From Arthrinium phaeospermum (taxonomy: Eukaryota; Ascomycota; Sordariomycetes; Amphisphaeriales; Apiosporaceae), in the NCBI GenBank assembly GCA_006503535.1, contig QYRS01000005.1, positions 62,001 to 126,000 on the forward strand: a stretch of DNA of 64,000 bases, given 5' to 3'. Shown one piece after another: positions 1 through 10,900 of this stretch. Position 1 is the stretch's first letter. Every line of letters begins with the position of its first letter. Made by a program: the position numbers and the translations under genes. A model generated the notes under the pieces. The model ran no database searches, was not told the origin of the DNA, and saw nothing but the letters and a program-made list of their open reading frames with translations.

Positions 1-1706
1 GAGCTAATCACGGGCATTTCGCTGGATGAGGACAAGCCCCTATCCGAAGTTAAGCGCGCGCAGTCCACGAGGCCACCGAAAGAATCTTCCTCAAGCAAAA
101 AGACGGTCGGCGCGTCCATCAGTAACGGTAATGACTACGACTGGTTCCAATTCTTCCTGTCTTGCGAGGTCGCAGTCGGGCTTTGCGAGCGATATGCGCA
201 GGCGTTTAACAAAGACTCGATGGATGAGAGCGTGCTGCCTGACGTTGACGCCACGGTGCTCCGCAGCCTTGGACTCCGAGAAGGCGATATCATCAAGGTG
301 ATGCGTCACCTGGACAAGAGATTCGGACGAGAAGGCAAGAAGAAGGGCGTCAGCTTTGCGGGAGACGAGGGCGAAGGCGGGCTGTTCTCAGGACCTGGAG
401 GGACGCTCCGAAACAACACCCGAAAAGGTCGGCCTGCGCCGGCGACTCAGACCAACGATACTGTCGACCCCAAGGCCTTTTCTCAGCAGAAGGAATCTGC
501 AGCTGAAGGATCGTCCACGCCTTCTCCTGGTGCCGCCAGCCAACCCAAGGCAGGCGACAAGAGCAGCGGTGGTTTTGATGACGATGCCTGGGATGTGAAG
601 CCTTCGAAACAGCCTGAGCCACAGCCCAAGGCGGCTCCTGCGCCCGAGCCGGAGGCACCCAAACCAGCACCACCTACACAGTCATTGCTGGACCTTTCCT
701 TGCTTTCACAGCCTCTAGAGCCAGTCAAGGCCCAACCAACAGCACCGGCCCAAGTTGTTCAACCCCCACCACAAGCCGCGCCTCAACAGCAACCAGCCGC
801 CACCAAGCCCCCGGGGCGAGCCCGGCGTTCTTTGCTGGACTGGCGCAGCAGCCGACTGGGCTCCAGAGCATGCCTACAGGCCAGTCTGCCGGTGCCCAGC
901 CCCTGAACCTTGGCTTGGCAAGTCGTCAAAGGCCCATAGCACCGCAGATGACGCAGGGCCAAGGAGGGTTAATGCCGCCGCCACCTTCGCGACCCCTCTC
1001 GGCACCGCAGTCGGCGCAACCTAGTCAATTCGCGCCGCCGCCGTTGCAGCCACAGATGACGGGCTTGGCACCTCCTGGGCAAAGTCTGAACGATCTGAGC
1101 CAGCAGAGGATGCAGCCGCAATACATGGGAGGCTTCCAGCCCCAACAGACCGGCCCTGGGATGATGGGTTACAACGCCGGTGCCGGTATGCAGCCGCAAC
1201 AGACGGGCTTCGGGCAGAACCAGTTCATGCAGCCACAGATGACTGGCGCGTCGCAGATGCAAAGCCCGTTTGCCGATCCTCGAGCCTCGCAATTCGGGCC
1301 TGTTCAGTCTCAGCCTACCGGGTTCCAGGGCGGATTCAACCCTGGGCAGCAATTCCCGCAAGCCACGGGCGTTAATTCGTTCCTCCCACCTGCTCTTGAG
1401 CCTCAGAGGACGGGCATGCCTCCGCTGCAGCAGCAGCCAACCGGTTTCAACCCCGGCTTCAACTCTGGCTTCAACGCCAACGCCAACAGCAGCACGCCGC
1501 AATCTCAGCCCCCTGCCGCTGCGCCTCTAGTGCCCCAGCAGACGGGGCCAGCACCCCGGTCCGCTTTGGAGTCGCCGACAAGATCGCTCCCCAAGCAACG
1601 GGGCGGCGTGCAAACCTTGCACATGCTAGTAAGTTATCATGGCCGGCTCTCACACGTCCGATATCTCTAACAGTCTGCAGCTCCCGAAAACCCGTTTGGC
1701 TTCTAG
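1..1706 (+). CDS. SLA1: Actin cytoskeleton-regulatory complex protein SLA1, C-terminal part (5' end outside window)
   Basis: SLA1 is an endocytic adaptor that links cargo and clathrin to actin nucleation at cortical patches. The window opens in frame 1 and contains a SAM-like SLA1 homology domain 2 (about bases 157-330, key stretch DYDWFQFFLSCEVAVGLC). A Pro/Gln-rich tail follows with at least nine LxxQxTG-type motifs (LQPQMTG, FQPQQTG, MQPQQTG, LEPQRTG, LVPQQTG and others), the known sites of Ark1/Prk1 kinases. The reading frame breaks twice, near base 808-818 (C/G run) and near 1552-1558, each as if one base were missing. After the second break the frame reads VRFGVADKIAPQATGRRANL and enters an intron at 1629-1680. 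The last exon then gives TPENPFGF and the stop, a typical SLA1 end. The SH3 and SHD1 parts lie upstream of the window. Family certain; the frame breaks are probably sequence errors. Confidence 0.93.
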
Positions 1707-3251
1707 GCAACCAAAGTGTCAGGGGGTTGCGGGGTTGAGGCATAGCTGCTCTGGTTCTCTGTCTCGGCCGGTCGAGCCTAGGACTTGCTGTTGCGGATGC
1801 GTTTCTATGAGCCTTTACTGTGGTGAATACCTAATTCTACCGTACATGTCCGGAACGAGCCCCTATTTATACCTTTTCTATCTCGCGAGATGTGCCTTCC
1901 CAAGAAGATGTCTTGCCCTCGCGATCAACCAGCTCGATATCCCGAGAACAGAGACAATCGTCATACTTGTTCTGCCAATCAGATGTGTCACTCTGGTGGA
2001 AACGTTGAAGCACTTAGCACATTTCACATGGCGACGAGTACTTCTTATTTGTCAGATATTGTACTTATACCAGCCCTGGAAGCTGTTGATCTAGAAACTG
2101 TGGTGTGTTCATTTGTCTTCTAGGTGATGAGAGTCATGTGGTCACAATCACCGTATATTCCACTTGGCAACCTGTATTAAAGACGCATGACAAACACTTG
2201 AGCATATGAATTTGGCCTTCTCAGACAGGATAAAGTACGTTGCCAAGACCGGTGCTCAAGCCATGAGGGCGGACAGTCAAAAGTACCGAAATCCGTAAAC
2301 GAAATATCGCCGGGTCACTAGACGGCACATAGGCTATTAGAAGACTCCTCCGATGCCAAGTTCATGTCCCATCCCATCGGTGCTGAATCATCACCGTATC
2401 TATTCCAAATACCTGCCGCTCCTATAGCGTAGTGTTGTCAAAGTCACACACAGCTGATGTCAGCCTTGATTCCGGATCTTGTTTTGGCGCCCGACATTTG
2501 ATGTTTTTTCCATGGGCTGGACCCCTTCACGCGTTAGCTGCTATCTTCTGTAATTTGGCATTGCTCTCGTTGGATGTCAAATACAAGTAGGTACGTAGTG
2601 AGGCCTTGGCGGAAGCTGCACTCAAAACAACGGACCTTCTTTCATCAACATGTCAGCACTATCGAGCCAGTAGGCCCGCGAAAACATGAGATGAATCGAA
2701 ATGCGTTTTGCCTTAAATATCCATGCATGACTTGAATTGGTAGTTTATCACGCCGCTACAGTGACCCCTTCATGCGGTAATGTACTGTACTCTAGTCACG
2801 ACATCAGACGAGGGAAACCGATTGATCATTAAGTATCCGTGTTTCATCGGCCAGAACATGTCAACTTGGTTTTAGTCGGTTTCACGCCACGGCTAGAACT
2901 GGGGCCATCCCGGTTTCTTACCCATTGCCCGCCCAAAACTACGGGGCGCCGGCGCGAACCCACGGATCGGCCAAGGCCGGGGCAGCGGGCTGGCGGGGGT
3001 GACGAACCGTGGGCAGTGTCAGCTGTCTGACATCTAGCGCCTTTGCGCGCCTAGCCTGTCTCTGGTAAACTGAAAATTGACGGATCCCGCCCTGCACATA
3101 TAGTGACGTGCTGTTAGTCTTGTTCCTTTGCCGGACGAAATGATTGTACGATATTCGAAACCGCCGGTGGTAATGGGAAGAACGAAGGTTCGAGGCCCTG
3201 GCTACAATACTCGGCCCCATATAGCCGATGGTCTCTTTTTGCCTAAGTAAA
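1707..3251. other. Intergenic region
   Basis: No open frame here has codon use or a domain that looks coding. It holds the 3' flank of SLA1 and the distal promoter of the glycine-rich gene downstream. Confidence 0.6.
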
Positions 3252-3258
3252 TATATAA
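3252..3258 (+). promoter_or_regulatory. TATA box of the glycine-rich secreted protein gene
   Basis: TATATAA lies about 200 bases before the start codon at 3460. It is followed by a long pyrimidine-rich leader (about 3357-3415, repeated TTC/CTT), the usual layout of a strongly expressed fungal gene. The site is seen; its use is inferred. Confidence 0.5.
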
Positions 3259-3459
3259 GAGAGCATGTCTTCTTGGGCCAGAATGCTGCTATACGCTTGC
3301 TCACCAGCACCCAGCTATTCATTCGCTTCATACACCCCGAACCGTCGTCGTTGATTGACTTCGTTCATCTTCATTTTTCTTTTGTGCCTCTCTTCCTTCC
3401 TTCCCTTCAACCCACAGTGTAGAACACTACTCTTTTCTTGTAAAATACACCCGAACAAG

Positions 3460-4485
3460 ATGCTTTACTCAACCGTCTTCGTATCCGCGCTGGCCGCTTC
3501 CTTCACCACCGTCGCCGCCGTGCCAGTCCCTCAACAGCAGTAAGTCAACCTCGACTACCTACCCACCCACCCACCTACAATAAAGTCCAGGCTAACCATA
3601 TACACCACAGGTCCAATGGACTGGAGGGCCTGATCGGAGGCGGCGTAGGCGGCAACGCTGGGTAGGCTAATACATCTCGCGCCCCCTTTTTGTACATCTG
3701 GTTCGCTGACTCTCTCATCCCAGCGCCGGAGGCGGATTGGAAGGAATCATCGGCGGCCTGATCGGCGGCGGCGGTAAAGTCGATGGAAACGGGGCAGGAG
3801 GTGCAGGCGGCGCCCAGGGAGGCGCCCAAGGCGGTGCCGGTGCCGGCGGACTCGGCAACATTCTCGGAGATCTGACCGGTGGCCTGGCTGGCGGTAAGTG
3901 CTATACCTATCCGATCTCCCACGATGAATATGACTGGCCAATATCGAGTTCTGTCACCGCTTCTTCTTCTTCTTCTTCTTCTCTTCTTCTTCATCATTAT
4001 CATCTCCTTTTCCCCTTTTAACACATCATCTCGGGCAGGTGCCAAAGCCGGAGGTAACGCAGGCGCAGGAGGCCAGGGAGGCGCACAGGGAGGCGCCGGT
4101 GGGATTGGTGGTATCATTGGAGACTTGACGGGTGGCCTGGCCGGTGGTAAGTGAACTCCCCCACATGCTGTTATTGTAAATGTAGAGAGCAGTAGGAAGA
4201 AAGTATCTGACACCCCGACTTCAGGAGCAGGTGGTAGTGCCGGAGGGAATGCCAACGCAGGAGGGCAAGGTAAGCAAAGCAGACACAAGAACCCCTTGAT
4301 GAACCCTATACTGACGAGAAGGCGTGTTTACAGGGGGCATCGGTGGGATCCTCGGTGGCCTGACCGGTGGTTTGATCGGAGGTGCTGGTGCTGGTGGTAA
4401 AGCAGGTGCCGGCGCGGGTGCGGGTGCTGGTGCTGGTGCCCCTGCCCCTGCTGCCCTGCTGCCTAGAAAACCCCCTATGAAATAA
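3460..4485 (+). CDS. Glycine-rich secreted protein, six exons encoding repeated modules
   Basis: A spliced protein of about 201 residues is supported by exons 3460-3539, 3611-3661, 3724-3893, 4039-4146, 4225-4269 and 4334-4485. All introns have GT-AG ends and the frame stays open to the TAA. Residues 1-20 form a signal peptide (MLYSTVFVSALAASFTTVAA). The rest is almost only Gly, Ala, Leu and Ile. A module close to GDLTGGLAGG closes exons 3 and 4, and LGGLTGGLIGG appears in exon 6. The last three introns all interrupt a glycine codon in phase 1, so whole exons could be duplicated or skipped in frame. It ends with an Ala/Pro tract and a short basic tail. Function is unknown: cell-wall structural protein, surface coat or secreted effector are all possible. 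A TATA box and CT-rich leader suggest high expression. Confidence 0.8.
3959..3991 (+). repeat. CTT microsatellite in an intron
   Basis: A run of CTT triplets, later broken to TCTTCTTCTT, fills part of the third intron of the glycine-rich gene, just before its acceptor at 4038. It probably serves as an extended polypyrimidine tract. Confidence 0.7.
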
Positions 4486-5191
4486 GGGGGTGACCAACTT
4501 GCTACGTTCAACAGTCCTTCATCTCGGGACAGGCTGGGTTACTTTCATCTTCTTGGGTATGTGCCTGAATCGGTGGGCCAGGGTTTTATGAATAACGAAG
4601 GATGGGAAGAGATATTTATGTTACATGCGTGCACGCTGTGTAAGCTCGTACACTACTCCTTCCCTACAAATATCTTACTGTTCCAACAACAATGCTTCCA
4701 CTGTATGCTTTATGCCTGCGCATATGAGTTCGTGAGCGCCCGCGTTTCACCCTTTTGGGCGCTGCATGTCGGTTTGTACCAAAACCCACACCGCGCAGCG
4801 CAGTTGACAGCATCAAGTGCAGCATGCCGCATGGGAATATTTTCGATGCAGATATTACTTGAATGATTACGTGCCAAGATATATAGGGGTGATGGTAAAG
4901 GTAACCTGAACACCCGATAGATCCGGTAATCGCTCCGCTTCATATCCAAAAGTCTCTGGTCGAAAAGCCTTGGCGACCGAGCCCTACAGCTAGACAACGC
5001 CGTTCGCATGAAAATGCTACACTTGAACCCCTCATCCATTCGAGTTTCACACTGAACAAACATCATCCGTCCACCGTGTCAAAGAGGTGCATGCCCATCC
5101 CCCCGGCAAAAATCGATAGCCAACGGCCACCCGATTTCCATGCCCGCTCCACAAGCCTTACTTTCCAACTATATTATAGAGGGCCAATGCA
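4486..5191. other. Intergenic region between convergent genes
   Basis: This is the 3' flank of the glycine-rich gene and of the TLC-domain gene that points toward it. I see no gene in it. Confidence 0.6.
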
Positions 5192-6068
5192 TCAGATTCC
5201 GGGTGGAGGATGTTCGCCTTCTTCCTCGCCATCGAGGATTGTTCGTCTCCGAGGGCGTCCCTTGAGTTCGGCCTTTACATCTACGCCAGTTGTAACACTG
5301 CCGGTCTTGTCGGTCTTATCGGTCTTGTCGGTTGCTTCCTCCTTGGCCTTGGGGTCAAATCGCTTACGTACAGCGTCGAGCATCTTGAAGAACCAGTAGA
5401 AGTTCAACGAGTTCAACGTGACGTTGGCGCCAGGTAGATGACTGCTAGCCACAGAGGAACGTGGGAGTCCTCGGTTACGAATCGCATGGTTGACTCGTAA
5501 CGCATAGGAACCGTGAGATCCTGGGCAACCTCGGAGGTTGTAGGCACATACGAGACCTTGCCGGTTACTGCAGCGTAGACATCCTTGGACACCTGGTAAG
5601 ACTGGTAGGTTCCCCAGAGGAGACGGCAGCAGAAGAAGGTGAAGATGAGAGCAAGTCCGTTGTAGAGCTGGCCCTTGGTGCCAGTCAAGCCGAATACCCT
5701 GCAGCCAAAAGCCTGGATCATGGCCGCAGCACCCGTATAACCATAGACGCGTTCCTGGGTGTCCATCTCCCAGCGCTCGTCATCTGCGAACATAACCACA
5801 GCGCCAACATTGATCATGCTACTCTGCACGAAAGACACAATATGGACATTCCAGTTCATCTGTCTGTTTTTGACAAGGCATTGTACTGAACCGGCACCAG
5901 GTAATTCGACAGGTTGGGCGCCCGAAGTAGAAGACGAACTGGTACAGCATAGCTGCCAGTATGACCTCGTGGATGTAGGGGCAAGGTCACAAGCCCCAAG
6001 TAGTCGGCCGCGGGCTGGACAGCCCGGGACAGCCACGGGAAGGGCGCTATCGGGAACGGATCGTGCAT
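5192..6068 (-). CDS. TLC-domain (TRAM/LAG1/CLN8) membrane protein, frame-broken and missing the domain centre
   Basis: Reading down from the start codon at 6066-6068 the pieces are: DPFPIAPFPWLSRAVQPAADY (N-terminus), a stretch about EVILAAMLYQFVFYFG, then NLSNYLVPVQYNALSKTDR, QMNWNVHIVSFVQSS, GYTGAAAMIQAF, then QLYNGLALIFTFFCCRL, and a last part NSLNFYWFFKMLDAVRKRF. These match in order the fungal TMEM56-like TLC family (ER/Golgi multipass proteins). At least four single-base frame breaks lie near 5977-5985, 5918-5925, 5870-5876 and 5422-5430. Between about 5693 and 5684 the sequence jumps from the second helix pair to the segment before the penultimate helix; about 60 family residues are absent. 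The tail has four DKT-like tandem repeats (about 5300-5335). TLC proteins are multipass membrane proteins, some acting in lipid or ceramide metabolism; the exact role here is not predictable. Confidence 0.78.
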
Positions 6069-7552
6069 CGTGGAATAGGCGGTGTGCTCGAACGGTTGTC
6101 TGGTCGCTGGTGTCGCACTCAGGCGGGCGTGGGGATTGTGCGCCCAACGCAGAAGCCTTCGGTCCGCGATCGAAGCTGGCTATATTTGGCACGTAGTACA
6201 CGCGGCACGCAGTTGTATGATAGGTATGCAGTATACGTGGAGGGGTTGAGCTGGGTCGAGTCGGCCACGGCAAGGTGTGACGACGAGGAGAAGAAGGCTG
6301 AAGAAAAGCAGAGGCGGGTGGAAGCTACCTAGTGCCCAGAAACAGAGAAACAAGGGAGCTCCCGGGTCGGCGCAGGGTGGATGTTGCGACGCGATGATGA
6401 CTTTAAAGAAGTTGGACAGCCGCCGTTGGGACGTGAGACAAAACCGACCGACGACTGGCAGAGAGAAGGTGGACTCCTCCTCTACCGGTAGGTCCTGAGA
6501 CGTGGATCGCGTGCCTAGGGTTTTCCACAGCTTACCCACAAGGTCAAGTGAAAGCCCACTAATGGAAGAAGTCTAAAGCATGACGCGGCTAGTAGAAGAA
6601 AGCGTGGCAGATTCACAGCCATGTTTATTACACTCTCTCCAGGTCGGCACGTTGTGGTGTGATGTCAAAAACAAATATTGTCTTTTTTTTATTAGTACGT
6701 CAGTCAGTGGTAGGTTCTGTCTGCCTGTCTCTGTCGTACTGTAAGTACCTACTGTAGGTAGGTAATAATATGGGGGGAGGTCTGTTTCCCTTAATTGATT
6801 GACTGCACCCGCAACCGTGGTTTTTTCCATGTGAATTTCAAATTGTTGGGACGCTAAGAGCTAGCACTCACCTAACTCCTAGCTCAGGTTACTTTGTATA
6901 GAGGGACCTCTGCCGTACAGTGACCCGATGCTGCCAGCAGTACCTGGGGCTTCTCGCTACAGGGCAGGCAGGCCAAGTAGAAAATGCGGCTGGCCTGTAG
7001 CTTTACCGCCCAAGTGGGGGTTGCATTGTGCTCCCCTCGCCCTCCCCAATGGCTTAGCTGTCATCCCGTTCTGGATGCCCGAGCATTTGGCTGCACGTAG
7101 ATCCAGAATCCAGATGACCCTTGAAACATAGCGTCGACAAAGGTCACGTTACAACCTCGCGATTGCGGCCTATCGCTTGACAACCCATCAGGAGATCACC
7201 GCGGCGCATTCATGCCGTCCTAAAGAAAACCATATTTCATTCGGGCAGACTATTTGCGCATTCTACACACTGACTGAGTCGGTTGGATTGAATGCCAGGG
7301 CCCACCGACCTGGCCTAATCCAAGTCAGCCTGCCTCGGCATACATCTCTCGACGAGGTCATTTGCTGCTGAGGGTCACGACTGCTTGACTTCTGCCAAGA
7401 AAGGAGCCTGCTTCAGCGCCGCCGGACTGGATTATCGGGCGCGGGTCAACTGGGCTCTTGATCGTTTTGACGATTCCGGGCTATCGTCATTCTCGAGCTC
7501 CCACTGAGCGCCGCGTACTGCGCCAGTAAGTCCAGGCTGGAGATCACACAGT
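6069..7552. other. Intergenic region, divergent promoters
   Basis: This region lies between the TLC-domain gene (leftward) and COG8 (rightward). It contains short tracts of the TAGGTAGGTA type (about 6745-6765), common in the noncoding DNA of this window. No gene is seen. Confidence 0.6.
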
Positions 7553-8890
7553 ATGGCGGATTTGCTATATGATCTGCTGCGGCCAGCCGGGCGAGGACAG
7601 AGCTCCGCGCCCAATGCCGAGCCTGCTGCCTTGGAGTATCTCACCAGCTTGGCCTCATCGCCGCTCTCGGCCCTCGAGTCGGAACAGCCTCAGGCCTTGG
7701 CCCAGACCTCACATTCTCTGCTTCTCACTTTGCAAGCGTTATCCAAAAGGTCGCACAAGACCATCATAGAATCCGCTTCAAACCATGCCAATCTGCGGAC
7801 TGCCTTGCCGGCCCTGGCCGCCTCTACAAGCGACCTGAAGTCGGCAATACCGAAGCTGGACAACGAGGCAGTACGCTTCTCCACTACTTACCACAAGTCT
7901 GGCGAGAACGAGATGCTGAATTCCCGCAAACGTGCTCTGCTGCTGTCGAGAAATGTCGAAAGGCTCGTAGACGTGCTTGAGCTCCCCACCCTTCTCTCCT
8001 CTGCCATAACCACCGGCTCCTCGTCTGCTGCTGCCAACTACACACCTGCCCTGGATCTCAATGGCCATATCCGGAGACTCCACTCCCTGTATCCCGAGTC
8101 TCATCTGGTCGTCTCGGTGTCGACACAGGCGGAAGAGGTAATGCAAACCATGGCTATAAATCTGATTTCCAGTCTGAGAGGTCCTGGGTTGAAGCTTGCC
8201 TCTGCGCTGCGCACCATAAGCTGGCTCCGTCGAGTCATCCCAGAACTGGACCCGCTGGTGCAGCAGGCAACGGTGGTGGCCTCGGAGCGCTATTTCTCGT
8301 GTGCCGTCTAGCCACCCTCATGAATATGCTGGCTGCCCTGGAGCCGCTGAGAGACCTGGCAGACCAGGAAAAGACACGCCAACAGCAGGCCTCAACTGGC
8401 AGTGCATGGTCTGGTGGGCAGCAGACAGAGCGCTATCTCAAACGCTACATTGAGATTTTCAGGGAGCAGAGTTTCGCGATAGTGTCCATGTTTAGGAGCA
8501 TATTTCCTGCTACCAATCCCCAAGCGGGCGCCGGGGCGGCGGCGGCGAAAGAAGGAGACCTTGATCCTTTACAGCCAATGCCATCGGCACTTTCGACGTT
8601 TCCTTTCCATTTGGTAGAAATGCTCATGGAAACTCTGCGAATATACTTGCCGAACGTCAAGGACCAGACCTCACGGGACAGCCTGCTGACCCAGGTTCTC
8701 TACTGTGCAGGGAGTTTAGGCAGACTAGGGGGACTTTGGTGTCATGCTCGCCAGCTTGGACGTAGGGCAAGAGCAAGAAGAAGAATGGGTCGAGGTTGTC
8801 AAACGCCATCGCATCATGGCTGGCCGTCTGGAGTCTATAGTGGGCTCCAAAGAAAACAAAAGCAACCCGGACATCGCCATCAAGGCTTAA
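7553..8890 (+). CDS. COG8: Conserved oligomeric Golgi complex subunit 8 (Dor1-like)
   Basis: COG8 is part of the eight-subunit COG tether that captures vesicles recycling within the Golgi. The N-terminus MADLLYDLLRPAG, the stretch LALQ-like helices and the core LNGHIRRLHSLYPESHLV followed by LISSLRGPGLKLASALRTIS are typical of the Dor1 domain. The frame breaks near 8268-8280, after which LGALFLVCRLATLMNML continues the family, and again near 8724-8732. The true C-terminus then reads DFGVMLASLDVG and ends at the TAA at 8888-8890. Joined length would be about 446 residues, fitting fungal COG8. No intron is evident. The breaks are more likely sequence errors than inactivation, since COG8 is generally conserved. 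Confidence 0.88.
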
Positions 8891-9478
8891 GAAACCTGGA
8901 TCGCTGGCCAATTGTTACATTTTTGATCCTTCGTACGTGTATCGATGGGACGGACGACTTGCAATAGTCTCGAGAATGTCACCTGATCCCATGAGGATAC
9001 TACATATGTAACGCTGACCTAGATTCGAATCATGGTCTGTGGGAATATACTCATTCAAAAGAGACGCTCATAAAGCCCGAGGACGTTAGGCTGACCATCA
9101 CCCCTATAAGCACGGCGTGTTTACATAACTTCAATATTGTGTGCACGTACATGTAATTATGCATTAGATGTGCATAGCGAACGGAAAGCTGCAGTCAATC
9201 AATGCATGACATCAGCTTTGGGTCCCACTTTAACTTTTTGATAGGTTAAGTAGTTGGTTGTGGGAAGGAATATGAAGCTAAATAAAGTACGTCTTGCCCG
9301 CATCATAATATTCGCAAAGTTCCTCCGAGCGTTGCCTTCTCTGACTGACTGGCTCAGCTGCTCTTTGTTGGGACGCTGAACTGGACGGCTGTTTCCGTGC
9401 AGTCTTTCCCCCAGAATTTGCGAAACGAATGGGCCTGTTCCTTTGAACGACCTCTGCCTCGGCAGGACTGAGCCCGAG
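8891..9478. other. Intergenic region
   Basis: COG8 3' flank and the promoter and leader of the mitochondrial carrier gene. No gene is seen. Confidence 0.6.
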
Positions 9479-10541
9479 ATGTCGCAAAGCCCTGGCACCA
9501 ACAGGTCCTCTTCGAGCAAATGTAAGTCCCAACCGGCCTCTGCAAACAATCGCGGGGCCTTTTCCGTCGGGGATGTTTGGTGAGCCTGAGCTGATTGTCT
9601 GCCTAGCTTTTCATTTCTTGGCCGGCCTATCCTCCGGAACGTCCGGTGCCATTCTGCTGCAGCCCATCGACCTTCTAAAGACCCGGGTCCAGCAGTCCGG
9701 GTCGCAGTCGATACGCGCGACGATCCGCGAGATCGCCAAGTCGCCCAATGCCGTAGCCGCCTTCTGGAGGGGCACTGTTCCCTCGACTCTGCGTACGGGT
9801 TTCGGGTCCGCAGTCTACTTCACCACCCTCAACACCATCCGCCAACATGTCGCCCCGCCGATCTCGGGCTCTGGCTCGCACTCCTCGTCCCTCCCCAAAT
9901 TATCCCATTCGGCCAACCTCATGTCCGGCGCCGCGGCGAGAGCATTTGCGGGCTTCGTCTTGATGCCCTTGACCGTGCTCAAGGTCCGCTACGAATCCAA
10001 CCTATACGCCTACAAGTCCCTGGCCGGTGCCGCCCGGGATATTTACAGGACAGAGCGGCTCCGCGGCTTCTTCTCCGGATTCGGCGCCACGGCAGTACGG
10101 GATGCGCCGTACGCCGGCTTCTACGTGCTATTCTACGAGCAGTTCAAGAAGCATCTCAGTGCCTTCTATAGCAAGGCGGGAAGGGACGAGAAAGGTCTAG
10201 CGGCGACGGCTGCGACCACGATGGGCTCAAGCCTCTCGGCGTCGATCAATTTCAGCTCGGGCGCCATGGCAAGTGCGACTTGTTCGTTCCTGACCAATCC
10301 ATTCGACGCTATCAAGACGCGCATTCAGCTGCAGCCGCACGACTACCGGAACACACTGCAAGCAGCACGGAAGATGGTGACAGAGGAAGGGGTGAGGGCC
10401 CTGTATGATGGCCTGGCGCTGCGCATGACTCGCAAAGCCATCAGCTCAGCGCTCGCCTGGATGCTGTATGAAGAGCTGGTCCGCAGGGCCGAAACGACTT
10501 GGGCTAGCCACAGGCGAATAGAGAAGAGCGGACATGTATAA
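9479..10541 (+). CDS. HEM25: Mitochondrial glycine transporter HEM25 (SLC25A38 family)
   Basis: This carrier imports glycine into mitochondria for the first step of haem synthesis. Two exons, 9479-9521 and 9607-10541, join through an 85-base intron (GTAAGT...CTAG). They encode about 325 residues starting [25 protein letters not shown]. Without the short first exon the start would fall inside the intron, so I chose the spliced form. The three mitochondrial-carrier repeats carry the signatures [16 protein letters not shown] and PFDAIKTR. The stretches [20 protein letters not shown] and [15 protein letters not shown] are characteristic of the SLC25A38 branch rather than other carriers. The gene is intact, with no frame breaks. 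Confidence 0.93.
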
Positions 10542-10900
10542 TAATGTACTAACACTATAAAGCGGCGAGACCTAAGCGAAGCCATACTATTCGCACCCAC
10601 CCTTCTCCTCAATAGAAGTTTTTGCTGCTAGGCCCTCTCCTCATGAGAGAGGCCTCAGAAGATAGAAAGGCCATCTACAACAAGCAATATACCCAATATT
10701 CCCCAGCTCTCATCTCATCGATTCTCGTCATCAAGATTTCACCTCCACAGAAAGACATATATCCCTACGTGGATAGCAGAAGAAGCAGGAAATAGCCGCG
10801 GGCAAAATGGTACCCCCGGAAAAACAAAAGCATAAATCGTTCCCCAACTCCTCGAAGCAAGGCCTAATTGTTCATTCTAATCTATCCGCTACACCCTTTT
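10542..10900. other. Short region between convergent genes
   Basis: 3' flanks of HEM25 and of the leftward coiled-coil gene. Nothing else is seen. Confidence 0.6.

Noticed and set aside
9021..9040. TTCGAATC resembling a tRNA T-loop
   Set aside because: No acceptor, D or anticodon stems can be formed around it.
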